A stretch of DNA of 64,000 nt from Phocaeicola oris. Lineage in GTDB: Bacteria; Bacteroidota; Bacteroidia; Bacteroidales; Bacteroidaceae. The stretch is taken from positions 186,001 to 250,000 of the forward strand of contig NZ_JAJLQX010000001.1 of NCBI RefSeq assembly GCF_021295095.1, in the 5' to 3' direction. Below are positions 8,961 through 17,453 of the stretch, piece by piece (position 1 is the first letter of the stretch; the number at the start of each line of letters is the position of its first letter). The position numbers were made by a program, and so were the translations under genes. The notes beneath the pieces are model-generated. The model was not told the DNA's origin. It saw only the letters and a list, made by a program, of their open reading frames with translations, and did no database searches.

Positions 8961-9341
8961 ATGATGAAAAAAGTTATTTTCACCGATAAAGCTCCGAAGG
9001 CAATCGGTCCTTATAGTCAAGGAATTGAAGTAAATGGTTTTCTATTCTTTTCCGGTCAAATTCCCATTGTTCCTGCTACCGGAGAATTTGCAGAAGGAGG
9101 AATTAAAGGTCAAACCAAACAAGTATTTGAAAATATCAAGAATCTCCTTGCCTCAGAAGGGCTAACTACAGCGAATATTATAAAAACCACCGTATTTTTA
9201 GCAGACATGGATTTGTTTACAGATATGAACGAGGTATATGCTACCTATTTTGATAGTGCTTATCCTGCCCGTTCTGCTGTTGCTGTCAAGAAGTTGCCTA
9301 AAGGTGCTTTGGTTGAAATAGAATGTATTGCTGCCCGTTAA
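8961..9341 (+). CDS. ridA: RidA family reactive enamine/imine deaminase
   Basis: A 126-aa RidA/YjgF/UK114 protein. Family signatures are APKAIGPYSQGI near the start, LFFSGQIP, and the C-terminal YPARSAVAVKKLPKGALVEIE, in which the Arg of PARSAV binds the carboxylate of the substrate. RidA hydrolyses 2-aminoacrylate and related imines released by PLP enzymes, protecting those enzymes. It is the first gene of a plus-strand group followed 10 bp later by the transglutaminase-like gene. Confidence 0.95.
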   Translation: MMKKVIFTDKAPKAIGPYSQGIEVNGFLFFSGQIPIVPATGEFAEGGIKGQTKQVFENIKNLLASEGLTTANIIKTTVFLADMDLFTDMNEVYATYFDSAYPARSAVAVKKLPKGALVEIECIAAR

Positions 9342-9351
9342 AAGTTAAACA

Positions 9352-10560
9352 ATGAATTTTAAGTTTTGGATCGGATGGGAGAAACGTGAGTGGGGTATCT
9401 TTCTAATTATACTTATTATAACAGGAGGTATCGCGACTTTTGTCCACAGGACTTTTTTCGGCTCTAAAAACTTAGAATTCAATGATGAGCTTGGCGGAAA
9501 TGTATTTCCCGTTACTATTCTTTCAACAGCAACAACTGATTGTAACTTAATAGAGCCTGTCGATTCAGATTATGTAGGTAACCCGAAATCGTGCATCTCT
9601 ATTAAGTTAAAAAGTTCTATTCCAAATAGTCGAGTGATGATTCAGTTGGCAGAGACTCCATATTTCTCAAAGTCTATATCCGAATTCATTCTCCCAAAGG
9701 CAGAAAGAAAATATACCATTTATCCGGACGTAGTTTGGAACTATGACGCGCTTCGTAATAACAAACAAGCCGCGCCTGTTGCTTTAACTATTCAGGTTAA
9801 TTTGAATGGGCATGATTTGCCTCCTAAAGTGAAAAATATTTCAATGCGGAGTATTAATGAATGCCCTATCGGATATTATGATCGGAATAATCATTTTCAT
9901 GATACAAGCAAATTCTTTGCTGCTTATGTGAATGAAGAGCATCCTAAGATTGATGAACTCTTGCGTGAAGCTTTGGATACACGTATTATTAATCGTTTTC
10001 TTGGATATCAAGGAACGTTAAAAGAACAGGCAAAGAATGTTGATAATCAAGTTTATGCTTTATGGAATATACTTCAAAAGCGCAACTTTAAGTATAGTTC
10101 GGTTACCAATACAAGCCTTTCTTCGAATATAGTTTTCGCGCAACGAGTCAGAACTTTGGATGATGCTTTGGAATCTTCTCAAATTAATTGTGTGGATGGC
10201 AGCGTGCTAATGGCTTCTCTTCTAAAAGCAATTAACATTAATCCTATTCTAATCAGATTGCCTGGACACATGTTTGTCGGATATTATACCGATAAAACGC
10301 ATAAAGCCATTAGTTTTATGGAAATGACAATGATTGGAGATGTCGATCTTGACGATTTCTTTCCTGACGAGAAGTTAGATTCCACAAGAATAGGTAAAAC
10401 ACAAAATCAGATATCAAAGTTAACTTTTGAAAAGTCGAAAGAGTATGCAACGAAAATGTATTTGCAAAATGACTCATTGCTACATGCCGGAAAAGCGAAT
10501 TATATGTTCCTCGAGATAGATAAAAAGACAAGGGCTCGGATACAGCCGATAGGAAAATGA
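9352..10560 (+). CDS. Membrane-anchored transglutaminase-like cysteine protein
   Basis: This 402-aa protein has one N-terminal membrane segment (about residues 15-32), a beta-rich middle (35-180) and a C-terminal transglutaminase-like fold. The probable active site is Cys280 (QINCVDGSVLMASLL) and His306 (LPGHMFVGYY), with an acidic residue in the following strand (SFMEMTMIG) as the third member. The Cys-containing helix start and the GH motif are typical of the transglutaminase/cysteine-peptidase superfamily. The domain should sit in the periplasm. Substrate unknown. It is close to ridA and followed 27 bp later by the DUF3805/3806 gene. Confidence 0.7.
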   Translation: MNFKFWIGWEKREWGIFLIILIITGGIATFVHRTFFGSKNLEFNDELGGNVFPVTILSTATTDCNLIEPVDSDYVGNPKSCISIKLKSSIPNSRVMIQLAETPYFSKSISEFILPKAERKYTIYPDVVWNYDALRNNKQAAPVALTIQVNLNGHDLPPKVKNISMRSINECPIGYYDRNNHFHDTSKFFAAYVNEEHPKIDELLREALDTRIINRFLGYQGTLKEQAKNVDNQVYALWNILQKRNFKYSSVTNTSLSSNIVFAQRVRTLDDALESSQINCVDGSVLMASLLKAININPILIRLPGHMFVGYYTDKTHKAISFMEMTMIGDVDLDDFFPDEKLDSTRIGKTQNQISKLTFEKSKEYATKMYLQNDSLLHAGKANYMFLEIDKKTRARIQPIGK

Positions 10561-10587
10561 TTGGCAATTATTAAATATTATTAGCTT

Positions 10588-11424
10588 ATGAAGAAATATA
10601 TATCACCCGGAAGTTGGTTCTCTTTGGAATATCCCACCAATTGGAATGAATTTGAAGATGAAGAGGATACTTTCCTTTTTTATAATCCCAATAAATGGAA
10701 CGGAAATTTCCGTATCTCTGCAACAAAAGGTAAAGATAACCGTTACGGAGATGAATGTCTCCGTTCGGAATTAAGAGAGAACCCTTTTGCTGTCATAACA
10801 GTTATAGGAAAGGTTCAGTGCGCTTTTAGTTCAGAATCCTTTAGAGAGAATGGAAACGTGTATACTTCATATATATGGATTATGGATTATGGAACCATTT
10901 GCATAAATTGCAGCTTCACTACAACAAAAAATGGTGAAAAATCTATTGCTGAGGATATTATTCATACAATTTATGTTCCAAAATTACATAGTGGATTTCA
11001 TCAAGAGCTAATTCCTATTCGCATTCTTGAAGTTGGAGAGATTAATGCAGCCTATGGATGGGTAGAGAAAATAATTAAGAAAGAATTAAAAACAGATTTT
11101 ACTGGTGAGGAAGACGATATAGCTAAATTGCAGCAGGTCATTGATAGTGGAAAATTCAAACCTCAACAAAAAGAAATTTGGAGTGACTTTGCTTTAACTT
11201 TCGGATCTATCATAGTTAATGAAATGGAAGGTATGGAATGGAAAACATTCGTTGATGGATCGATAGAATGTCCGGTTCTTCAATTTATGAATTCTAATTT
11301 AATTATTAATCCAATTGATCTTATATATAATAAGGTAAAGCAAAACGAGCAAATTGATTTGATTGCTGAATATGAAAAGATTCAGAATGCAGCTGTAAAA
11401 ATGATAAAATTGAAAAAGAAATAA
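10588..11424 (+). CDS. DUF3805/DUF3806 domain protein
   Basis: A 278-aa cytoplasmic protein without signal peptide. The N-terminal half (1-135; ISPGSWFSLEYPTNWNEFE and NPNKWNGNFRISA) matches what I recall of DUF3805, a PsbP/Mog1-like fold. The C-terminal half (145-275; GWVEKIIKKEL, LQQVIDSGKF, WSDFALTFGSIIVNE) matches DUF3806. Both are uncharacterised domains frequent in Bacteroidetes. The gene is 2 bp from the ABC-F ATPase start, so they are probably cotranscribed. Function unknown. Confidence 0.65.
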   Translation: MKKYISPGSWFSLEYPTNWNEFEDEEDTFLFYNPNKWNGNFRISATKGKDNRYGDECLRSELRENPFAVITVIGKVQCAFSSESFRENGNVYTSYIWIMDYGTICINCSFTTTKNGEKSIAEDIIHTIYVPKLHSGFHQELIPIRILEVGEINAAYGWVEKIIKKELKTDFTGEEDDIAKLQQVIDSGKFKPQQKEIWSDFALTFGSIIVNEMEGMEWKTFVDGSIECPVLQFMNSNLIINPIDLIYNKVKQNEQIDLIAEYEKIQNAAVKMIKLKKK

Positions 11425-11426
11425 AT

Positions 11427-13298
11427 ATGGGTAGTCCTCACTTACAGGTTGATGATTTGACGAAGTCGTTTGGTGACTTGCTGCTATTTCATAACATATC
11501 TTTCGGCATTGAGGAAGGGCAACGTTGTGGATTGATTGCTAAAAATGGAAGTGGTAAATCCACTTTATTGAATATTCTGGCCGGAAAAGAGAATTATGAT
11601 GAAGGAACAATTACATACCGTCGTGACCTGCGCGTGGGATATTTGAAACAGAATCCTCATTTTTCTGATCAACAAACGGTACTTCAGGCTTGTTTTGAGC
11701 ATGGAAATCCAACAGCACAACTCATAAAAGATTATGAATCGTGTATGGAAACTCATGGAAATCCTGGATTAGAAGACTTATTGGTTAAAATGGAGCATGA
11801 GAAGGCTTGGGATTATGAACGAAAAATTAAGCAAATTCTTTCACAATTGAATATTAGAGACTATGCCCAACCGATTAGTCAGCTTTCTGGTGGACAGTTG
11901 AAGCGTGTAGCTTTGGCCAATGTGCTGATTCTCGAACCTGATTTTCTAATATTGGATGAGCCTACCAATCATTTAGATCTAAATATGACAGAATGGCTTG
12001 AGAAATATATACAGCAAAGTAAGCTTAGTTTGCTGATGGTTACTCACGATCGTTTTTTTCTTGATAGAGTTTGTTCCGATATTTTAGAAATTGATAATCA
12101 GCAACTTTACTCATATAAAGGTAATTATTCTTATTATCTGGAAAAGAAACAAGAACGTATTGATACAGCTAACGTGGAGATAGCTCATGCAAAAAATTTA
12201 TATCGCACGGAATTGGATTGGATGCGCAGAATGCCTCAAGCTCGTGGTCATAAGGCTCGTTATCGTGAGAATTCTTTCTATGAATTAGAAAAAGTTGCCA
12301 AACGTCGTATTGTTGACAATAATATTAAGTTGGATACCAAAGCTTCTTACATCGGCTCTAAGATTTTTGAAGCAGATCATGTATATAAGAATTTTGGTGA
12401 CTTAAAAATTTTAAACGATTTCAGCTATACTTTCTCCCGTTATGAAAAGATGGGCATAGTGGGAAATAACGGAACAGGTAAGTCTACTTTTATAAAGATG
12501 CTTATTGGTGAGGAAAAACCGGATAGCGGTGTCATTGAGGTGGGTGAAACTGTTCGGTTTGGATATTATTCCCAAGACGGATTGAAGTTTGATGAGCAGA
12601 TGAGAGTTGTTGATATTGTTCAACAATATGCCGAAGTTATAGTTCTGAATGACGGACGACGGTTTACTGCATCACAATTCCTTCAATATTTTCTTTTTCC
12701 TCCAGAAAAACAATATGACTATGTGTATAAGTTGAGTGGGGGAGAACGTCGCCGACTTTATCTCTGTACGGTATTGATAAAGAATCCGAATTTCTTGGTT
12801 CTTGATGAGCCTACAAACGACTTGGATATTCCTACATTGCAAGTACTCGAAGATTATCTTCAAAATTTTAAAGGATGTGTTATTGTGGTTAGTCATGACA
12901 GGTATTTTATGGATAAGATAGTCGACCATATCCTTGTGTTCAATGGACATGGTGATATTCGTGACTTCCCGGGAAATTATTCTGATTATAACGAATGGAA
13001 AATAGAAAAAGAAAAGCACGAAAAGAAAGAAGAGAGTGCTAAAAAGGATAAAACCGAGCGTGTACGCACCAATGATAAGCATCGCATGACGTTTAAAGAA
13101 CGAAAAGAATTTGAACAATTAGAAGAAGAAATTGCTCGGCTGGAAGAAGAAAAGAAACAAATTGAAGCAGACCTTTGCAGTGGTAAACTATCTGTTGATG
13201 AACTGACAGAAAAGTCAAAACGACTTCCAGAACTCAATAATGAACTTGATGAGAAGTCTATGCGATGGCTCGAACTCAGTGAGATAGAAGAAAGTTAA
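11427..13298 (+). CDS. ABC-F family ATPase (Uup-like)
   Basis: A 623-aa soluble protein with two ABC ATPase domains and no membrane segment. Domain 1: Walker A AKNGSGKSTLL, signature LSGGQLKRV, Walker B FLILDEPTNHLD. Domain 2: GNNGTGKSTFI, LSGGERRRL, FLVLDEPTNDLD. The linker holds the charged arm (ARGHKARYREN) and the C-terminus (about 535-623) is a charged coiled coil, as in Uup, which binds branched DNA; other ABC-F proteins act on ribosomes. The last 4 bp overlap the convergent murU gene. Confidence 0.9.
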   Translation: MGSPHLQVDDLTKSFGDLLLFHNISFGIEEGQRCGLIAKNGSGKSTLLNILAGKENYDEGTITYRRDLRVGYLKQNPHFSDQQTVLQACFEHGNPTAQLIKDYESCMETHGNPGLEDLLVKMEHEKAWDYERKIKQILSQLNIRDYAQPISQLSGGQLKRVALANVLILEPDFLILDEPTNHLDLNMTEWLEKYIQQSKLSLLMVTHDRFFLDRVCSDILEIDNQQLYSYKGNYSYYLEKKQERIDTANVEIAHAKNLYRTELDWMRRMPQARGHKARYRENSFYELEKVAKRRIVDNNIKLDTKASYIGSKIFEADHVYKNFGDLKILNDFSYTFSRYEKMGIVGNNGTGKSTFIKMLIGEEKPDSGVIEVGETVRFGYYSQDGLKFDEQMRVVDIVQQYAEVIVLNDGRRFTASQFLQYFLFPPEKQYDYVYKLSGGERRRLYLCTVLIKNPNFLVLDEPTNDLDIPTLQVLEDYLQNFKGCVIVVSHDRYFMDKIVDHILVFNGHGDIRDFPGNYSDYNEWKIEKEKHEKKEESAKKDKTERVRTNDKHRMTFKERKEFEQLEEEIARLEEEKKQIEADLCSGKLSVDELTEKSKRLPELNNELDEKSMRWLELSEIEES

Positions 13299-14035
13299 TA
13301 TTTTAATATTTGCTTGACAAACTGTTCTGCTTTAATCAGTGTCTCCGGTTTTCCTATATCCAAAAGTTTCAAGTCGTTTGCAATATAAGCTTTAATCGCT
13401 AACTCATTGCAATGATTCAAATAGAAATCAATGATAGAGAACTTGCCTTCGGGTAACCATTTGTAAATTTTCGGTTGAACGACTTCTATTCCCGCATAAG
13501 CATATTCTGCATATTCACCCTCTTTATAAACGAATCCTTCCGGTTTTGTATCACCGGTTTTTTTATTTATCCAACCGCAGAGTCGATTTTCCTTATTAAA
13601 CAGAAGGTAACGCTGTGTCTTACGCGAGCTTACCACAAGTGTAGCAACCGCCTGATAGTCTTTATGATACTGCATCAAACCTTGCAAATCACAATTGGAT
13701 AGGATATCTACATTATGAATCAGAACACTTTCGTCATTTGGTGTAAATAGAGGTAATGCTTTCTGCAATCCGCCACCAGTTTCCAACAATTCTTGTCGCT
13801 CATCCGATATGTGAATAGTGATACCAAAGTTGTTGTTGTCTTTTAAATAATCAATGATTTGTTTTGCTAAATGATGAACATTGATAACAATTTCATCGAA
13901 ACCTGACATTTTCAATTTATTAATGACATGTTCCAACATCGGCAGTCCGGCTACTTTTATAAGTGCCTTCGGACAATAATCGGTGAGCGGTTTCAAACGG
14001 GAACCCACTCCAGCGGCAAAAATTATGGCTTTCAT
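13295..14035 (-). CDS. murU: MurU-like nucleotidyltransferase (N-acetylmuramate-1-phosphate uridylyltransferase)
   Basis: A 246-aa sugar nucleotidyltransferase. The N-terminal signature AAGVGSRLKPLTDYCPKALIKVAG binds the nucleotide, with VLIHNVDILS supplying the metal-binding Asp. In cell-wall recycling MurU converts MurNAc-1-phosphate to UDP-MurNAc, bypassing the fosfomycin-sensitive step. The specific MurU assignment rests on the gene directly upstream (1-bp gap), which contains an AmgK-like kinase domain, the preceding enzyme of that pathway. A mannose-1-phosphate guanylyltransferase-like activity is the main alternative. Confidence 0.8.
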   Translation of the reverse strand: MKAIIFAAGVGSRLKPLTDYCPKALIKVAGLPMLEHVINKLKMSGFDEIVINVHHLAKQIIDYLKDNNNFGITIHISDERQELLETGGGLQKALPLFTPNDESVLIHNVDILSNCDLQGLMQYHKDYQAVATLVVSSRKTQRYLLFNKENRLCGWINKKTGDTKPEGFVYKEGEYAEYAYAGIEVVQPKIYKWLPEGKFSIIDFYLNHCNELAIKAYIANDLKLLDIGKPETLIKAEQFVKQILKY

Positions 14036-14036
14036 A

Positions 14037-15467
14037 TCAATCCTTGCGGTTAAATGTCTGTTCTATATTCTGTTCCCTATGAATCAGCTCTACTTTTACC
14101 CCGAACTTTTCATTAAGGTGTTCTGCCAAATGTTGTGCCGCATAAACCGAACGGTGCTGTCCGCCCGTACACCCAAAACAAACACTTAAATTAGTGAATC
14201 CTCTCTCCATATAACGTTTAACGCTGGCATCAACCAACCCATAAGCATGCTCAAGGAATGTAAGAATCTCACCATCTTCCTCCAAGAATTTAATCACAGG
14301 TTCGTCAAGTCCTATAAATGATTTAAACCGATCGTATTTCCCCGGATTATTAATGGCACGACAGTCGAAGACGTATCCTCCTCCATTACCGCTTGGGTCA
14401 TCGGGTATACCTTTCTTATATGCAAAACTCATCACCGTTACAGTCAACTGACGTTTCTGAAGGTCGGTTTTAAACATTGAAAGGTTGGTTAGATTTTTCA
14501 ATACTTCGCATAGATACGGGTATTCCGGATAATCTTCTTTCAAAAGACTCCGTAAGTTGGCCAATGCGTATGGAACACTCTGGATAAAATGTGGTTTTTT
14601 TTCAAAATACCCTCTAAAGCCGTACGCGCCAAGAACTTGGAGAGTTCTGAACAATACAAAATGTCGTAACTGACTATAAAAATAATAACGGTCAATAGGC
14701 TGGTATTGATTCAATACATCCAAATATTCCTCAAGTAACTCCTTGCGGAGTGTATCAGGAAAGTTGGCTTTGGCTTGCCATAGGAAAGAAGCTACGTCAT
14801 AAAAGAATGGGCCTTTTCTGCCACCTTGAAAATCAATGAAGTAAGGCTGACTGTAATGAATCATGATGTTCCTGCTCTGGAAATCGCGGTACATAAAAGT
14901 AGCTGACGCGCTTCGCATCAATACATCACACATTTTCTGAAAGTCGTCTTCCAACTTATCTTCTTGAAAATCAAGACCTGTAGCCTTAAGGAAACAGTAT
15001 TTGAAATAGTTTAAATCCCATTTAATAGACCGTTCATTGAATCCCGACTGCGGATAGCAATAAGAGAAATCAAATCCATCGGCTCCGGCGAATTGAAAGA
15101 CGGGGAGAAGTCGGATGGTTTTACGCAACATATCTTTTTCTTCTTCCGAATAAACGGTGGTCAGACGACCTTTTTCTATCGCTTTGAATAAAAGCAAGTC
15201 GCCTAAATCCTCTTGAATATAATATAATTGGTCTTCGGATACGGCATAAACTTCAGGAACAGGGAGTGCTTTTTTGCGGAAATGTGCCGCCATATAAACG
15301 AATGCTCTGTTTTCTTCAACACATGTTCCGTAAACTCCGATAATACTTTTTACGCCTGTCAAGCGAAAATATCTTCTGTTCGAGCCGGAAGCCGGTAGCT
15401 CGACCATGTTTTCCGGTTCCGTTCCCGTATATTGTTGATATAATTCTTGTAATTTCTCTGTAAACAT
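14037..15467 (-). CDS. AmgK-like anomeric sugar kinase fused to a RapZ C-terminal domain
   Basis: A 476-aa two-domain protein. Residues 1-325 are an aminoglycoside-phosphotransferase-fold kinase with catalytic loop FMYRDFQSRNIMI (Asp195) and metal-binding FIDFQGGRKGP, as in AmgK, which phosphorylates MurNAc/GlcNAc at C1. Residues 331-476 match the RapZ C-terminal domain: SFAYKKGIPDD, YVFDCRAINNPG, FIGLDEPV and FGCTGGQHRSVYAA. In E. coli RapZ that domain senses glucosamine-6-phosphate and binds sRNA. It forms an operon with murU. I chose the ATG at 15467 because the 16 residues upstream in the open frame do not belong to the family. The RapZ P-loop domain is absent. Confidence 0.88.
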   Translation of the reverse strand: MFTEKLQELYQQYTGTEPENMVELPASGSNRRYFRLTGVKSIIGVYGTCVEENRAFVYMAAHFRKKALPVPEVYAVSEDQLYYIQEDLGDLLLFKAIEKGRLTTVYSEEEKDMLRKTIRLLPVFQFAGADGFDFSYCYPQSGFNERSIKWDLNYFKYCFLKATGLDFQEDKLEDDFQKMCDVLMRSASATFMYRDFQSRNIMIHYSQPYFIDFQGGRKGPFFYDVASFLWQAKANFPDTLRKELLEEYLDVLNQYQPIDRYYFYSQLRHFVLFRTLQVLGAYGFRGYFEKKPHFIQSVPYALANLRSLLKEDYPEYPYLCEVLKNLTNLSMFKTDLQKRQLTVTVMSFAYKKGIPDDPSGNGGGYVFDCRAINNPGKYDRFKSFIGLDEPVIKFLEEDGEILTFLEHAYGLVDASVKRYMERGFTNLSVCFGCTGGQHRSVYAAQHLAEHLNEKFGVKVELIHREQNIEQTFNRKD

Positions 15468-15570
15468 AGTAATCAAATTTGATGTAAAGATACTGTAAAT
15501 TAATGAATTCTTCATTCAAACAAACTTGCTTTTTAGTTAAATTCACTAAGTCATCATATAATCAACTAAA

Positions 15571-15714
15571 GTCATCCATATCTTTGTGTCAACTCATACG
15601 TATCATTTAGTCAATTCATCCGCATAAACCAATCAACTCATCAGCATCATTTTACCAACTCATCAGCATCATTTTAGTAACTCATACGTATCAGTTGAGC
15701 AATTGATACCTGTC
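15571..15714. repeat. Dispersed repeat element, copy 2: 22-bp period array
   Basis: The anchor TCAT recurs with an exact 22-bp period: pentamers of the form NTCAT or NTGAT start at 15571, 15593, 15615, 15637, 15659, 15681 and 15703. Typical unit centres are CTCATACGTATCA and CTCATCAGCATCA; the 4-nt centres vary while the TCA...TGA/TCA framework stays. The end (GTCACTTTCAC at 15712) resembles the right end of the other copies. It fills the space between the AmgK-RapZ gene and a truncated membrane gene. Confidence 0.75.
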
Positions 15715-15760
15715 ACTTTCACGAAAGAAGAGAGAAGAGTCTCTTCAATGCCTTATTGTC

Positions 15761-16027
15761 TTATCGGATAAAACAATAAACTATTTTAGGAAGCGTGAAC
15801 AGAATTAATCCCAAACAGATAATCCACAAACATTTTTTGTAATACCTTTCTTTATGTGCCATCCACCAGCAAAGAAGGATGATTAATGAAGGGGTATACC
15901 AAATAGTGTGAATTAATAAATTCGTATCCTCGCCCTCTGTACCTTTTATCCATAAATAAGTGTCGGGGACTAATGTTAGTACCATCAGAACAATAAAGAA
16001 AATGTATTTCTGTGTGAATTGCCTCAT
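15761..16027 (-). pseudogene. Truncated membrane protein, probable remnant of a metallophosphoesterase
   Basis: An 88-aa open frame (MRQFTQKYIFF start) with three hydrophobic segments: LVLTLVPDTYLW, WYTPSLIILLCWW and CLGLILFTLPKIVYCF. As far as I recall the family, this pattern (LPDLY..., PTLI..., FPKIxF) is the N-terminal membrane module of Bacteroides metallophosphoesterases, which normally continue with a catalytic domain of about 270 residues. Here the frame stops right after PKIVYCFIR, and a 22-bp repeat array follows within 50 bp. It could also be a genuine small membrane protein. An in-frame ATG at 16048 would overlap the upstream gene. Confidence 0.45.
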
Positions 16028-16049
16028 CTCAATATTATTTCTGTTCATT

Positions 16050-16715
16050 TTACAACGATTCAACAGAATGACCGGAAGAGGGGTTAATCACCCCTTTATT
16101 ACTTTTACGCGATATAATAATATTACGAATATAAGCTATAAATCCTACCGACTGTCCAAGTATCAGAATAGGATCTAAACGAATAATTCCGTAAGAAACA
16201 ATAATACCGGAACCAATCAGGCTGATTATCCAGAATCCAACCGGAAGAATGGACTCTTGACGACGTTGAGAGTAATACCATTGATAGACAAATCGCATGG
16301 TAAAGATAATTTGCCCAAGTGATCCGAAAATGACAAGCCAAAGCGGAATATCTTTATTTTGCAAAAAAGAATTGGCAAAAGCCGAAGCATTTTTAATTGT
16401 AAAAATAAATGCTAAAACAGGAAGAATGAAAATGCAAAAACGAATCACTTTCGGAACTTTAATCCACACACCTTTAATGTTCAAATTCCATATATATATA
16501 TAATAGGATATGAATTGACCAAGGATAATGGAAAAGTCGTTCCGCAGCCAACCATACGTAAACAACAAGATGCTTCCGATTAAACTGCAAATCCAATAAA
16601 GATTCGGGGACACAACTTTATGGCTTCGCTCCGACATGATCCATTGAACAAGGATTCGAGCAGAGAAGAAGCCCTGAGCAATGAATCCTATAGCGTAAAT
16701 TAAGGTAGCCGGCAT
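16050..16715 (-). CDS. Membrane protein with two LAB_N (lipid A biosynthesis N-terminal) domains
   Basis: A 221-aa protein with six or more hydrophobic helices arranged as a duplication. Each half has the LAB_N motif: GFFSARILVQWIMSERSHKVVSPNLYW...GSILLFTYGWLRNDFSIILGQ (about 13-70) and FTMRFVYQWYYSQRRQESILPVGFW...GSGIIVSYGIIRLDPILILGQ (about 137-195). These domains are PQ-loop-like and accompany LpxB or ArnC/ArnT-type genes. It is the third gene of the operon with the ArnT-like transferase and GT2, suggesting a role in moving a polyprenyl-phosphate sugar or lipid A donor across the inner membrane. Confidence 0.82.
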   Translation of the reverse strand: MPATLIYAIGFIAQGFFSARILVQWIMSERSHKVVSPNLYWICSLIGSILLFTYGWLRNDFSIILGQFISYYIYIWNLNIKGVWIKVPKVIRFCIFILPVLAFIFTIKNASAFANSFLQNKDIPLWLVIFGSLGQIIFTMRFVYQWYYSQRRQESILPVGFWIISLIGSGIIVSYGIIRLDPILILGQSVGFIAYIRNIIISRKSNKGVINPSSGHSVESL

Positions 16716-16718
16716 AAC

Positions 16719-17453
16719 TTATGCGTTGAAATTACTTTCATCGACGTGATAACGAATGTATCGCTTCTTCATCCAGCGATAAGCAAAGCAATCCATGAAT
16801 GGACCTGCCAACCTATTCCACAAATGATACTTTGACACTCCGGCTATTCTGGGATAATGTCGTACCGGTAATTCTTTAAACTTTCCATTCTCCAGACTCA
16901 TCAGTGCCGGGAGAAAACGGTGCATCCCATTGTAAAAAGGAATACGTTTGGCATAATCCGTCCACATCACTTTCAGCGGACAACCGGTATCCGTAGCTGT
17001 ATCACCTGTCATAGAACGACGAAATCCATTGGCAATTTTAGATTGCAAACGCTTAAAAGCAGAATCCTTGCGTTTCGCACGAATACCCGAAACAAGCTGA
17101 TAATCGGGAGCATACTCCAAAAGTAAATTAAAGTCTTCAGGATCGGTTTGCAAATCAGAATCGATATATCCTACATATTCACTTTCTGCCGTATCGATTC
17201 CGGCTTTCATAGCTGTACTTAATCCACGATTTGCATTAGAACTGATATAATAAAAGTCTTTATTTCGTTTACAAACCTGTTTGATAAGTTGCAGACTATT
17301 ATCTTTTGAACCGTCGTTTACAAACAAGACGCAAGCAGACACCACGGCTTTTGGTACATAAGCTACCAATTTCTGTTCCAATCGTTCCATATTGTCTTGC
17401 TCATTAAAAACGGGAACAATGATAGTCAGCTTATATTTCGATGTATTGTTCAT
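16719..17453 (-). CDS. Family 2 glycosyltransferase (polyprenyl-phosphate sugar synthase, ArnC/DPM1-like)
   Basis: A 244-aa GT-A fold enzyme. The start TIIVPVFNEQDN, then FVNDGSKDNSL (nucleotide binding) and YIDSDLQTDPEDF (DxD-like metal site) define the GT2 family. The C-terminal part lacks the two membrane helices of ArnC, so it is closer to dolichol-phosphate-mannose synthase type enzymes. It probably loads a sugar onto undecaprenyl phosphate for the adjacent ArnT-like transferase. Its start codon shares a base with the stop codon of that upstream gene. Confidence 0.85.
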   Translation of the reverse strand: MNNTSKYKLTIIVPVFNEQDNMERLEQKLVAYVPKAVVSACVLFVNDGSKDNSLQLIKQVCKRNKDFYYISSNANRGLSTAMKAGIDTAESEYVGYIDSDLQTDPEDFNLLLEYAPDYQLVSGIRAKRKDSAFKRLQSKIANGFRRSMTGDTATDTGCPLKVMWTDYAKRIPFYNGMHRFLPALMSLENGKFKELPVRHYPRIAGVSKYHLWNRLAGPFMDCFAYRWMKKRYIRYHVDESNFNA

